This document shows, piece by piece, positions 1 to 8,963 of a DNA stretch of 16,484 nt (positions within the stretch are counted from its first letter, which is position 1; every line of letters begins with the position of its first letter). The DNA is from Cephalothrix spiralis (Eukaryota; Nemertea; Palaeonemertea; Archinemertea; Cephalotrichidae), in assembly GCA_032353305.1 (NCBI GenBank), contig JAUCNG010403361.1, positions 1-16,484 on the forward strand, written 5' to 3'. The notes beneath the pieces were generated by a model. That model was not told the origin of the DNA. It saw only the letters and a list, made by a program, of their open reading frames with translations, and searched no databases. A program made the position numbers and the translations under genes.

Positions 1-56
1 ATAAAAGAAAAAATCAAAATAAATGTGCATACTTTTGTCATTTCTTCAATGCCTCC

Positions 57-694
57 GACCATGATTCCGAGCAAGGTTGAACTGGCTTCACCCATGTCAT
101 TGGTACTTTAGTTGCATTCTCCGTCCCTTCTGGGACCAAACAATTGTCCCATTCTTGCCTGAAATTCAAGTGAACAATATAAAATAAAAAATAGCCATTT
201 TAAGTTTCCGTAGCTGCGCCGCGCGCCAGGTGGGAAAGTTTTTTGACGCTGTTCGCGAAATTTCATGTGGACTGGCTTGATATTTTTTTGTCCACATAAA
301 GGAGGGGGGGGGGTCCGGTCACGTTTCACGTTAGCCGATTTGAATTTCACGGATCACGTTACCCTAAATATGAGTTTCACGATTTTTTTGGGTTTTTAAG
401 GGTACAAAACAGTTAAAAGCAAGCATTTCGGATACCCATATCTTAGAGATATTATATCTGTATATTTAAGGCTCAAGATAGCTAGGTGCGAGGTGCTAGT
501 TTTTCAAGGATACATAACAGTTGAAGCAAGCATTTCGGAGACCTAACTTTTCAGAATTTCTTGCCGCCGGTGGCAGAATTGTTGGAAAAATCATTGTGCT
601 GCCGCCAATATTGAATATTTAAAAAATACATCTGCCGCCAGAGATCTAGTCATTAGCTTTTGCCCGAATATATATATGACATATATTTCTTTAA
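57..694. repeat. 638-bp tandem repeat, copy 1
   Basis: First copy of a unit that starts at GACCATGATTCC and ends at TTTCTTTAA, followed directly by copy 2 at a constant offset of 638 bp. The two copies appear identical by eye, including the run of ten G at about 304-313. The unit contains a TTCACG-rich patch (about 316-390), a GCCGCC-rich patch (about 562-645) and a minus-strand ORF of 80 codons (108-350). That ORF is rich in R, K and P, has no recognisable domain and is probably not a gene. I see no terminal inverted repeats or transposase. It is either a very recent duplication or an assembly duplication. Confidence 0.93.
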
Positions 695-1334
695 GACCAT
701 GATTCCGAGCAAGGTTGAACTGGCTTCACCCATGTCATTGGTACTTTAGTTGCATTCTCCGTCCCTTCTGGGACCAAACAATTGTCCCATTCTTGCCTGA
801 AATTCAAGTGAACAATATAAAATAAAAAATAGCCATTTTAAGTTTCCGTAGCTGCGCCGCGCGCCAGGTGGGAAAGTTTTTTGACGCTGTTCGCGAAATT
901 TCATGTGGACTGGCTTGATATTTTTTTGTCCACATAAAGGAGGGGGGGGGGTCCGGTCACGTTTCACGTTAGCCGATTTGAATTTCACGGATCACGTTAC
1001 CCTAAATATGAGTTTCACGATTTTTTTGGGTTTTTAAGGGTACAAAACAGTTAAAAGCAAGCATTTCGGATACCCATATCTTAGAGATATTATATCTGTA
1101 TATTTAAGGCTCAAGATAGCTAGGTGCGAGGTGCTAGTTTTTCAAGGATACATAACAGTTGAAGCAAGCATTTCGGAGACCTAACTTTTCAGAATTTCTT
1201 GCCGCCGGTGGCAGAATTGTTGGAAAAATCATTGTGCTGCCGCCAATATTGAATATTTAAAAAATACATCTGCCGCCAGAGATCTAGTCATTAGCTTTTG
1301 CCCGAATATATATATGACATATATTTCTTTAAGA
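695..1334. repeat. 638-bp tandem repeat, copy 2
   Basis: Second copy, which also carries two further matching bases (GA at 1333-1334) before the sequences diverge. Its minus-strand ORF (746-988) matches the one in copy 1 residue for residue. No third copy or partial unit is visible on either side, so this is a simple duplication rather than a satellite array. Confidence 0.93.
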
Positions 1335-1451
1335 TATATAACTATTAAGACTATAAAATTCCGAAATATACATAAATATTCCAATATTCACTATTCTCCT
1401 CGATCGCGTCGGTTCACAAAGATATAAAAATATTACTATTATAGAAATTTA

Positions 1452-1590
1452 CGTTCACGAATCACGAATCTTATTAAATTAACGAATCACGTTAGCTGAT
1501 TTTGCGGTTTCACGAATCACGATGGGGGTATTTTCACGCTTCACGTTTCACGTAAGGCCGTTTTAGCGTTTCACGCGTTCACGTTTTTAA
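1452..1590. repeat. TTCACG/ATCACG-rich degenerate repeat
   Basis: About ten occurrences of TTCACG or ATCACG lie within roughly 140 bp. The phrase CACGTTAGCYGATTT is shared with the patch inside each 638-bp unit (about 330 and 968), so this block and the duplicated unit probably come from the same repeat family. The family is not identified. No ORF, inverted ends or target duplication is visible. Confidence 0.6.
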
Positions 1591-2256
1591 CCCTTTATCC
1601 CCCTCATAAAGTGTCTACATAGCCAAATTTTTCCAGGCTAATTATCCAACAGAGTGCGCCTCTGCTAGCATGTCATAGAATACTTACAATCTATGTTTAC
1701 TCTGGGAAGCTGAGCGATTTTAGGCCATGTAAGGCTCAAAATAAGCTATTTTGACCATATTGAGTCCACACGTCCACATCATTTTGTCCACATAATTTTA
1801 TCTACTCAATCTCAGAATGACCAAATTTGTCCACATGAGTTTATGACCTGGATTATCGCGTGGATTGTAGAAAATTTCAACCCTGGAGCTGTTAGTACAG
1901 TTGGTATCGTATTAAATTCAAAGCCTATGAATTCCGGACAAGTCATCGTGAGCTGTGTGGCTCATTGGCAAAAGTGTTTAATCGAAATCGACGACTGAAC
2001 ATTTCGTCAAATGCCATTTTGAAACCAACCTTTCATGATATGAGGTTTATTTTATACCATATAAATTTGTGCATATAATCTGCCATGATTTAGAATGGAA
2101 GGTGTACGACTAATTTCCGGACTCACACATCCTCAGTGCCCCAAAATATTTTCAAACTTGCGCCGCGTCTGCACACGTTTGCGCCAAAGCTCTGAGGTAT
2201 CCGGCAACTTGGGCAGCTGTCGGCCAAGTGAGTTGGATCGGGATGAATCCAGTATA
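1591..2256. other. Intergenic, no gene recognised
   Basis: AT-rich sequence with several scattered copies of TGTCCACAT (about 1760-1835), a phrase also found in the 638-bp unit. Short ORFs on both strands overlapping 2095-2320 run across the boundary of the TTAA-flanked element, contain no recognisable domain, and are treated as chance. Confidence 0.5.
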
Positions 2257-2260
2257 TTAA

Positions 2261-2605
2261 CTCCTTCGCTGCAAGCGACCGGTATATGGGTCGGCGAAAT
2301 AATTTTGCATTTTTGACCAACTTTTAGTAAGAATTTTTGAAATCCGATTAAAGCAAGTGAAAGCTAGTTTACTGTTCAGGTAGGGCATAATTTCGCTGTT
2401 TCTTGTCCGCTGTTTCACTCCCTTGCCTTGAGGCCTTGAAATGCATTAAAATGATTTTTCATGTATACAGCAAAAAAGCCCAAAATCTAAGCTGTTCTAC
2501 TCCGTCTTAAACTTTTCGATAATAACACTCTCGTCCATTGTGATTTTGGAAAAAATGGTTCTTTTGAACGACTTTAATAGTCAAAATAGGCTGTCAGCGA
2601 AAGAG
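2261..2605. mobile_element. Non-autonomous piggyBac-like MITE
   Basis: A 345-bp segment bounded on each side by TTAA (2257-2260 and 2606-2609). Its ends are inverted copies: left CTCCTTCGCTG, right CAGCGAAAGAG, with one mismatch in eleven and weaker pairing inward. TTAA target duplication is the hallmark of the piggyBac superfamily. The interior is far too short for a transposase and has no relevant ORF, so this is a miniature derivative that would depend on a transposase elsewhere. The flanks read TATA-TTAA and TTAA-TATA, consistent with insertion into one TATATTAATATA site. Superfamily assignment rests on TTAA plus the inverted ends only. Confidence 0.75.
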
Positions 2606-2930
2606 TTAATATACTTTTGGGAAGCTTTTTGACAGAGAGTTTGGTATGGCCTTCAAGCAAGTCAAACCAGAATATCATCAATAATGGAATAAACATCAGA
2701 CAATGAAATGAATATATATATAAAAGAAGTTGTCAAATTATCCCTAGCAATAGTCAATTGATTTCCCATTGTTTTGAAAGAATTTTTGAGGCAAGGAGAA
2801 GCACGACCCTTTTTCTATGATGAGGACTCTATGTCATTTCAAATTTTCTGCTCGAATTGAAACGCTTCACATCGATAGAAAACGAAGCGAGGGGGTATGT
2901 CAATATCAATTATTTTCATAGTTTAACAGA

Positions 2931-2996
2931 ATGGGATTCGATGAAATGGGCTTCGACGAAATGGGCATCGACACATGTCTTTCGACACAATTGGGT
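2931..2996 (+). repeat. Short degenerate tandem repeat, about 15-bp period
   Basis: Four successive units resembling GGGCTTCGACGAAAT, increasingly diverged, the last being GTCTTTCGACACAATT. Read on the plus strand, the first units encode MGFDEMGFDEMGID, but the frame is not sustained and no splice context is evident. It is most likely a simple-repeat relic rather than coding sequence. Confidence 0.55.
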
Positions 2997-3300
2997 AGAC
3001 CCGACGTGATAACCACAGTCGTCAAGAGGGTTTATATCACAACTACACTGAACCTTACCCTGAACCCATCATCGACACCCGAACCCAAAATTTTGACCAC
3101 TTAAGGACACTTGCATGCATGATGTGGACTCATATAGATAAATTTGACGAAATTGACCATGAATGCTTTATGATAAGACGAGTTGGTGGCCCAACTTCAC
3201 ACTGGGCCAGGCGCTCTACAGTCAGCAACTACTACGTCATGGCGATTGGGGACAGAGCATCTCTACAAGCTGACTGACATTAAAATCACGAACTACTTAC

Positions 3301-3388
3301 CTTATAGTTAAAAGTGAATCAAGACGAATTTGTGCTGCCGTATAGTGAGTATAAAATGGATAAATAGGATTTTTCTCATCAGGGGGAT
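3301..3388 (-). CDS. Candidate internal exon, unidentified minus-strand gene
   Basis: On the minus strand this 88-nt segment is preceded by a strong acceptor (TTTGTTTATTTCAG at 3402-3389) and followed by a consensus donor (AAG|GTAAGT at 3303-3295). It is open in the frame that begins with two bases of a split codon, giving 28 codons with a composition rich in P, Y and T (PPDEKNPIYPFY, then THYTAAQIRLDSLL). The phase fits the upstream candidate exon at 4423-4588. I do not recognise the protein. No downstream exon was found between 1 and 3300, so the gene would continue outside the window or the pair may be a relic. The two clean splice signals with matching phase are the main support. Confidence 0.5.
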
Positions 3389-3694
3389 CTGAAATAAACA
3401 AAATATCATAAACGTATTTTTAACATCTAGTACATTTGAAGTAAACCAAAAATAACTTGATAACTGACACATTTTCAGAAACTAGCAGCAATTTCAAACA
3501 AGCGACCCTGAGTGTATTGATTGTGAAAATCGAAAGTATGATTGTCATTTTAAATATGCAAGCTAATGGTATCGTGTTTCATGTATTCCAATTATTTTGA
3601 ATGGACTGTTGGCAGTTATTTCTGTAGTGGTATAGGCGATCGGCATACACTATCGATAGCATTTCAAGACTATGAATTGACTCGAGCATTCATC

Positions 3695-3768
3695 GTCGCG
3701 GTGTGTGGCGGGTTTTTTAAGGCGTCCAGCTTGGAAACAGAAGATTCCTGGTTTGAGTCCAAAGCGGA
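3695..3768 (+). repeat. tRNA-derived SINE head or tRNA pseudogene
   Basis: The segment aligns by eye with a class II (Ser/Leu-like) tRNA: GTCGCGGTG at the 5' end, a degenerate A-box region ending TTTAAGGCG (3714-3724), and a near-consensus B box GGTTTGAGTCC (3750-3760; RNA polymerase III consensus GGTTCGANTCC). The acceptor-stem 3' side does not pair well and the D-loop is corrupted, so it is not a functional tRNA. It lies within the putative intron between the two minus-strand exons. Confidence 0.5.
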
Positions 3769-4422
3769 GTACTTGTTTTCCGTTTTCATAAAATAATTAA
3801 ATTTAATGAATTTTATGACATTTTTTCAAAAGTCAAAAAATATATCTTGAAAAAATTTTAATGTATCGGTTCGCAGATTCGTCATACGCTATATATAATA
3901 ACTACTAAAACAGTTTATCGCGCACCGCTTTGTCTCTAGTCTTTCATACTTTACGAACATGAAAAGTGTGGGATCATAGCATTTTCATTAATTCATGCTT
4001 ATCGCAGAATACAATTGTATCGCATATTAGTTTCTTAATATCAGGCAGCATATCATAAATACCATATTTATCTTAATTTCAATAATGCTAATCTAATGAA
4101 GTTAGGAAAATTTAACAGAATTATTTGTAATAATTTCCATATTAATAACAGTCCATATAAAAATCAATATAATTCTGTTTTAGAACTTGAAATTGCCTTT
4201 CTTGAAATTAAGGAGATCCAGATGCTCCTTCATGAGGCATCTACACCACATTTAGAGTGAACTGTGTTGTATTAATTTTTTTTCTTGAATAAAATATACT
4301 ATATATTATAGCATGAAATTTCGATAATATTGAACATTATTTTTCAAATGAAAGAAGCCTAATTTCCGCAATTATTTCTCAGTACTATTAGCGAGCATGA
4401 AAGAACTTGGGCTCAATCTTAC

Positions 4423-4588
4423 ACTTGATCATTTTTTGAACGATTTTATATTTGTGATATTTCATACCGTGTTTTCCAAAAAGCATTTCTTTGATTTTTT
4501 TCTGGAGCTTTTTATCTTTTATTTCACATATTCGTCCCTTGTTTGAAGTTTCGGTTTCCGCATCTTCTTTTTCGGTTTCCAACATCAC
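4423..4588 (-). CDS. Candidate lysine-rich exon, unidentified minus-strand gene
   Basis: Minus-strand segment that follows a good acceptor (CATATATTTACAG ending at 4589) and is open for 55 codons. The product is strongly charged: a KEDAETET stretch, then DKKLQKKIKEMLFGKHGMKYHKYK, a probable helix or coiled segment. A GTAAGA donor at 4422-4417 leaves one extra base, which matches the two-base start of the exon at 3388 and gives a phase-1 intron of 1,034 nt. If that donor is not used, the frame runs on to TAA at 4390-4388, making this a terminal exon. No upstream exon was convincingly placed, and no family is recognised. Confidence 0.5.
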
Positions 4589-4590
4589 CT

Positions 4591-5315
4591 GTAAATATAT
4601 GAAATCATTTAATTATCCAAACCGCATTCATTCAAGCCCAATGTTCAAGATACACAAAGTAGTTCTTTTATTGCATGTATATGGCTATAGTCCGGTAATT
4701 AAATCTGCCAGCGGACGAAAGGGACCCATCTAGAGAAAAATTCTATAAAAAATAGGTCCTGAAGCCGATAGGTACATGCTGGGGTATCTAGATTATCACC
4801 TTTTGTGGACGATAGGATGGTTATTTAAATTGCATCGGCATTTAATGCACACTGCAATCGCTTTTTTCAGGGGACTATTTTGTTAGCATTGAGCAAACGG
4901 TTCTCACTGGACCCCATAAATCGGGGAATTTTTAAAATGGCGCCCTACACAAAAAACTAGATTGATGAGCGATATTGAAATAATTTTTCTGTGATCACGG
5001 AAAAGGTCTGTAGAGTTGATACAGGGTAAGTTATTTGGTAGCGAAGCCCTCCTGAATTTCTGGAATTCTTATTATTTGGTTAATTTAGTATTTAGCCCTA
5101 TGAAAATGAAATAATGATCTTATGCCATATGGCTATGATAGTCTTATCATGCATGCATGCAAAAAATCTAAGTAATCCGATGAGTTTATATTTCTCAGGG
5201 ACATTTTTTGTGTACACATTGCCATATTCACGGTTTATTACCAAAATATTAGTGCGCTAAAGTACACTTCTTTTTCCGGGAATTTTTATACCCGATCAAG
5301 ACAGATATCTACTAT
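4591..5315. other. Intergenic or upstream intron, no gene recognised
   Basis: AT-rich, with a short ATGC run near 5151-5160. One weak plus-strand exon-like stretch (4871-4960, after TTTTTTCAG and ending in TAG) is discussed under rejected items. Nothing else is supportable. Confidence 0.4.
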
Positions 5316-5337
5316 CTACCTCTTGTTTACTAGAGTA
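5316..5337 (+). repeat. 22-bp block shared with 13015-13036
   Basis: These 22 bases (CTACCTCTTG, then TTTACTAGAGTA) recur at 13015-13036 with one substitution. Further along, the phrase around ACACATGTATAT recurs (about 5814-5851 and 13034-13070). Both pairs are in the same order relative to the larger homologous blocks nearer the two plus-strand genes, which hints at an old duplication reaching beyond the promoter blocks. Confidence 0.5.
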
Positions 5338-5877
5338 CCAAAATATCAAACAATTTAGAAATTGATGATGTTAGGGAAATAGCTCTATAGTTTACACACT
5401 TCATGATGCTTTCTCGTTTGTTTTTCACTATTGGAGTAATACAGCCAAGGTTCATTATTTCAGGATAATACCCATGATTTATCATACTATTAAAAAGCAA
5501 AGTTAAATGTACAATTAATCTTTTGCTGCCTTGAATCCAACGGTTAGAGTGGTTTGGAGCCCATAAGGTTCTTTATGCGAGGACTGGTCACCCATAGAAG
5601 ATCATAAAAATTCACCGGAATCAAATGTTGTCAATAAAAGCCATTGGAATAATTATATCCACGAAAATAGACAGAGGGACTGAAATTTATCTTTAATTAC
5701 TATGAATGCACTGAAGTCAAACTGCATGCAACACAAAATTGTATTAACTCAACTGGCATGGCAGGTTTTTCGGAATTTATTTAGTTCATTTGAGTATCGT
5801 ATAACTGATCATGATTATTGTACACACATGTATATATTAATAGAAAATTACAAAAAATTACACCACGGAAAAAATGT

Positions 5878-6238
5878 ATAGAGACAATCGAAATACTCAG
5901 GATTTAGTCTGTTTTGTAAATCGATTTTTAATAAATAACATTTGAATATATATTTTCTACATTGAGCTTTTTCTACATTGAGCTTACGTATACCAATAAA
6001 TCATGACACAGTTTGGCACAACGTAGCGGCAGCTGAAGGCCTACGTGTACCTATTTTCCACTTTGTATAGTGTTCAACAGATAAACACCAGTCACTTGTT
6101 ACATACAAATGAACGTTGGTGGATAAACCTGCATTGACAGTAAAATCAAGTAATATTAACTTTTCAAATTCAGATTTTTAAAGTTTTAGTTGGATACTAG
6201 CTGTGTCTGAGGACTATATCATATCCACGGAATACGAT
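5878..6238 (+). promoter_or_regulatory. Duplicated 5' regulatory/UTR module upstream of the propeller gene
   Basis: This segment is collinear with 14481-14779, upstream of the ankyrin-kinase gene. Matching blocks in order: TCTGTTTTGTAAAT (5908-5921); CCAATAAATCATGAC with a CCAAT core (5993-6007); CACAACG followed by GCAG and GAA (about 6017-6036); TTTGTATAG then TTCAACAGA (about 6062-6080); GATAAACCT then AGTAAAATCAAG (about 6122-6150); and GTGTCTGAGGACT with ATATCAT (about 6203-6222). Conservation of separate blocks with variable spacers suggests a core promoter or 5' UTR. The TTTGTATAG block could be TATA-like. The transcription start is not established. Confidence 0.65.
5953..5984. repeat. 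16-bp unit repeated twice in the 5' module
   Basis: Two adjacent exact copies of TTTTCTACATTGAGCT (5953-5968 and 5969-5984). The corresponding part of the second module (near 14545-14575) lacks this duplication, so it probably arose after the modules separated. Confidence 0.8.
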
Positions 6239-6309
6239 TTAATGTTTTTTTAATACGATTTAATATTTTTAATACGATTTAATATTTTCAATACGATTTA
6301 ATACATTTT
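6231..6309. repeat. Four-copy tandem repeat, about 19-bp period
   Basis: Four units beginning AATACGATTTAAT at 6231, 6252, 6271 and 6290, each followed by a short T-rich spacer. The array begins where homology with the second 5' module ends, between the module and the first coding exon. Confidence 0.85.
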
Positions 6310-6555
6310 ATTACTGTACACTAAAAGTGGGAGTGCCGTCCTCCTCGCGATTACTTAAAAAATGATATGATATTTACTATGATAAGTCAAAAAGTAATAT
6401 AAGAAATTGAAAGTCGCGGACACAGCATGCACAGGTGTCCGTTTTAGTACAGGGCTGAGTTGATAGGACTGTTTAATCACAAATAGAAATAAGCTGAGAG
6501 CTTACGGATAGCTGCTGATAAAGTGATTTATTTTTTTTTTGGTTTAGGTAACGCG

Positions 6556-6708
6556 ATGGCTGGAGCTGCAGAAATAATCACAGGAGGAGCGAAATTGGTG
6601 ATTAGCAACATATTTGATATAATCAGGACAAAAGCAGTCGGTAAATTGAAAGATGGGGATGTGATGGATACAAAAATAAGAGAGCTACTGATATCAGAAT
6701 TTGATGAG
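6556..6708 (+). CDS. Helical/propeller protein, coding exon 1 (residues 1-51)
   Basis: The exon follows a strong polypyrimidine tract and acceptor (T-rich, then GGTTTAG at 6541-6547). It opens with eight untranslated bases, GTAACGCG, before ATGG, and ends GATGAG|GTAAAT at 6708. It encodes 51 residues starting MAGAAEIITGGAKLV, alternating hydrophobic and small residues consistent with an amphipathic helix, then a charged stretch ending LLISEFDE. It ends on a complete codon, which joins in frame to the next exon at 9317 to read SEFDEVKESMNAL. The upstream ATT and TTT codons are the polypyrimidine tract, so translation very probably starts at this ATG. A 5' non-coding exon must lie upstream, probably in the module near 5878-6238. 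Confidence 0.78.
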
Positions 6709-6734
6709 GTAAATTGTAACAAAAGCTTTCAGAA

Positions 6735-7465
6735 ATGAATGAAAAAAATGAATGAAAATATTAGATAAGAGTGTCTTACATCTTTACAATTTATAGTACA
6801 GTAATATTTACATAATTAAGGAGATGCCCAACCAAATATATGGAGTTGATGAATTTTGCTGTATTTTTTACATTAATAGGTTTCATAACCGTTTTAAATT
6901 TCTCTTCAGTTGATAAGTTTACGAATACATTTTGATTGATACCAATTTTAGTATAAAAATCACTTCTTCGTTTATGATATATTTGACAGTCGAAAATGAA
7001 GTGTGATTCGTCTTCGATGTCACCAGAGTTACAAATTTGGCAAGAGCGCTCCTCAGGAGGCAAACTGGAACATGCCCACCTACCAGTCTCTATTCGCGAA
7101 GGCAAAATACCAGTTCTTAATTGGGCCATAACGCTGCGTTCTGATCTAGATAAATTTTTAATTACATATGGTTCGGTTTCAAAAGGTTCTAAGCTTTGGC
7201 TTACGGGAAATTTCATTTAGCCAGGTTTGTTCTTCTTTACCGTACCTTTAAACAACTGTTTACATTGGTCAAGGTTAACAGGCAGGCGGCTTTCAAAATT
7301 TTCCATTAGACTAATACTGTTCAATATAAATGCTACTTCCTGGCTCCATGAGCCAGCTTGGCGTTGAAAGTGGTCCCATTCAAAAACTTTTTCAACAAGT
7401 CGATATTGATTCGTTTTAACTAGTCGACAAGCGACTCCTACTGTTTTTTGAAATGTACTTCATTT
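6735..7465 (-). mobile_element. Degraded LINE 3' fragment (end of reverse-transcriptase ORF)
   Basis: Minus-strand translation gives the C-terminal tail of a non-LTR retrotransposon ORF2. One block contains NLSRSERSVMAQLRTGILP then IETGRW, followed by a zinc-knuckle-like pattern C-x2-C (CQIC) and H-x4-C (HFIFDC). Upstream in the same orientation, 7222-7465 continues with RLVEKVFEW then NSISLMENFESRLP. At least two frame changes are visible, near 7219-7222 and near 7180-7190, with the stretch LNEISRKPKLRTF in the alternative frame between them. The fragment lacks the catalytic palm, so it is 5'-truncated and dead. Below the stop at 6791 a TTCATTCATT-type tail (about 6736-6761) resembles the microsatellite 3' ends of CR1/L2-like LINEs; the clade is inference. 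Confidence 0.82.
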
Positions 7466-7491
7466 TCGGAAAATATACTTTGTTCTAAGAA

Positions 7492-8291
7492 CCTTGGCGA
7501 ACAAAAAACATTTTTAGGCGCCAAAAACCCTCCTGGATTATGCTTCTAAAGATTTTAGCACCAATATATATACATGTAGTGCCACTTCTCATATCTGCAA
7601 TAGCTTAATCATAAAACTATGTGCGCTATTCGATTCCCTGACCTCAACAACCCCTATTTACATTAAAATTTCATTACCCTAGCCCAATTTAATAGAAGTC
7701 TCACAATTAAGCAATGCGGATTCTATATTATACTAAAAAATTGCCGTTTTTTTGTTAGGGCACTTTTAATAGAGATAGAAAATGAATATTGATAATTTTG
7801 AATTCCTTGGGTATGAAAACCATGGGGTACGTCAAGGTTTCATGTTCCTAACCCTATTATCTTCCAAGTTATGAGCGATCAAAAATTCGCAATTCTGTAA
7901 CCCCGTATACAAATTTGCGAATTTTTGATCGCTTATAACTCGGAAGATAACAGGGTTAGGAACATGACATTTAAAATGGTTTTCATACCCAAGGAATTAA
8001 AAAATACCAATGTGTTTTTTCTTTCTCTATTAGAACTAAAAAACGGCCAATTTTTTGAGACGCCGCTTAAAAATGGCGCACATAGTTTTATGATTAGGCT
8101 ATTGCAAATAATTATGAGAACTGGCACTTCGGCCAATGCACCATCATCAATGCACATATCGCACATATTGCCGATGTAACAATTGTTTATTGTGCAATAA
8201 AATAATAAAAGATAAAAGAAAATATTGGTGCTAAAATCTTCAGGAGCCATGTCCAGGGTTTTTTTGGCGTCAAATTTTTTTTTCGCCAAGG
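7492..8291. mobile_element. Fold-back element: 800-bp long inverted repeat
   Basis: The left arm (7492-7892) and right arm (7915-8291) are inverted, diverged copies separated by a 22-bp spacer. Matching landmarks: CCTTGGCGA at 7492 versus TCGCCAAGG ending at 8291; GATTTTAGCACCAATA versus TATTGGTGCTAAAATC; AATTCCTTGGGTATGAAAACC versus its complement near 7978-7998; and GCGATCAAAAATTCGCAA versus TTTGCGAATTTTTGATCGC at the centre. There is no transposase ORF; the ORFs at 7925-8289 are by-products of the arms. No clear target duplication is visible. The transcript would fold into a long imperfect hairpin within intron 1. Confidence 0.85.
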
Positions 8292-8899
8292 ACCCCCTAA
8301 TAGTATAAATTTAAAATTTTCCTTTTAAAAATAACATATCTATCCGATCATGAAATTTTATGTCATGGTAACTATTAAAATTATCTAGCAAATCAACATG
8401 ATTCCAAAAAACGCCCGAGAAACTGCATGTTCGGTCACTAAAAAGTTGACAAAAAGAACAAAACTGAAAATAGTGATCCAAAACGAGGTAAACTGTAGTC
8501 CGTAATCGTGCATAAATTTATGAATAAATGCTATTGGAAAGGTCATGATATGATATTTACAGCTATTTCGCAGAATATGTTTACTAATACACAAGTTAAT
8601 GGAACTTTTGGGTTTAAACTATTCAAGGTTCAAGTTATCAAGAGTGGCCAAATCGAGCCAAATGTATATGTTCGTGTAATCGATCAGTTTAAAAAAAAAC
8701 GTCGCGTCATATTTGTTGATTAATATGGCAGCCATTTAGAAAAAAAACTGTCAAAGAGTTAATAGTAAAACATATTTGAAATATTTATTTGGAATCAAAG
8801 TTTAATATGCTCCTATATAATCTGATTATGCCTATATATATTATAGCATGAATATATGAAATAATTATTTTCATATATTAACCAAATTTACTAATTTCA
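8292..8899 (+). other. Intron remainder, no gene recognised
   Basis: AT-rich intronic sequence. Short ORFs on both strands (8385-8594 and 8508-8723) overlap each other, contain no recognisable domain, and have no supporting splice context. Confidence 0.5.
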
Positions 8900-8915
8900 A
8901 GGTCAGAAGAGGTCA
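8900..8915 (+). promoter_or_regulatory. Perfect DR4 nuclear-receptor-type half-site pair
   Basis: AGGTCA-GAAG-AGGTCA, a direct repeat of the canonical half-site with four-base spacing, bound by TR/LXR-type RXR heterodimers in animals. A weaker DR1-like AGGTCAAAGGTTG lies at 9085-9097. Intronic enhancer use is possible, but chance cannot be excluded from sequence alone. Confidence 0.3.
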
Positions 8916-8963
8916 TTTATGGACGGCATATGCTATGCTATACATTGTCCTTTAGATAAGTAG

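Noticed and set aside
108-350. 80-codon minus-strand ORF, repeated at 746-988
   Set aside because: It lies wholly within the duplicated repeat unit, has no splice or promoter context and encodes a low-complexity R/K/P-rich peptide; it appears twice only because the DNA does.
2095-2320. Overlapping short ORFs on both strands
   Set aside because: They cross the boundary of the TTAA-flanked element, oppose one another and contain no recognisable domain.
4871-4960. Possible plus-strand terminal exon after TTTTTTCAG, 29 codons to TAG
   Set aside because: It has a good acceptor and an open frame, but no upstream exon, no polyadenylation signal nearby and no recognisable peptide.
6417-6441. Small hairpin CGGACAC...GTGTCCG
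   Set aside because: Seven-base arms are expected by chance at this scale and nothing nearby gives it a role.
7925-8289. ORFs of 84 and 118 codons on opposite strands
   Set aside because: They are by-products of the fold-back element's right arm; neither has a domain or splice context.
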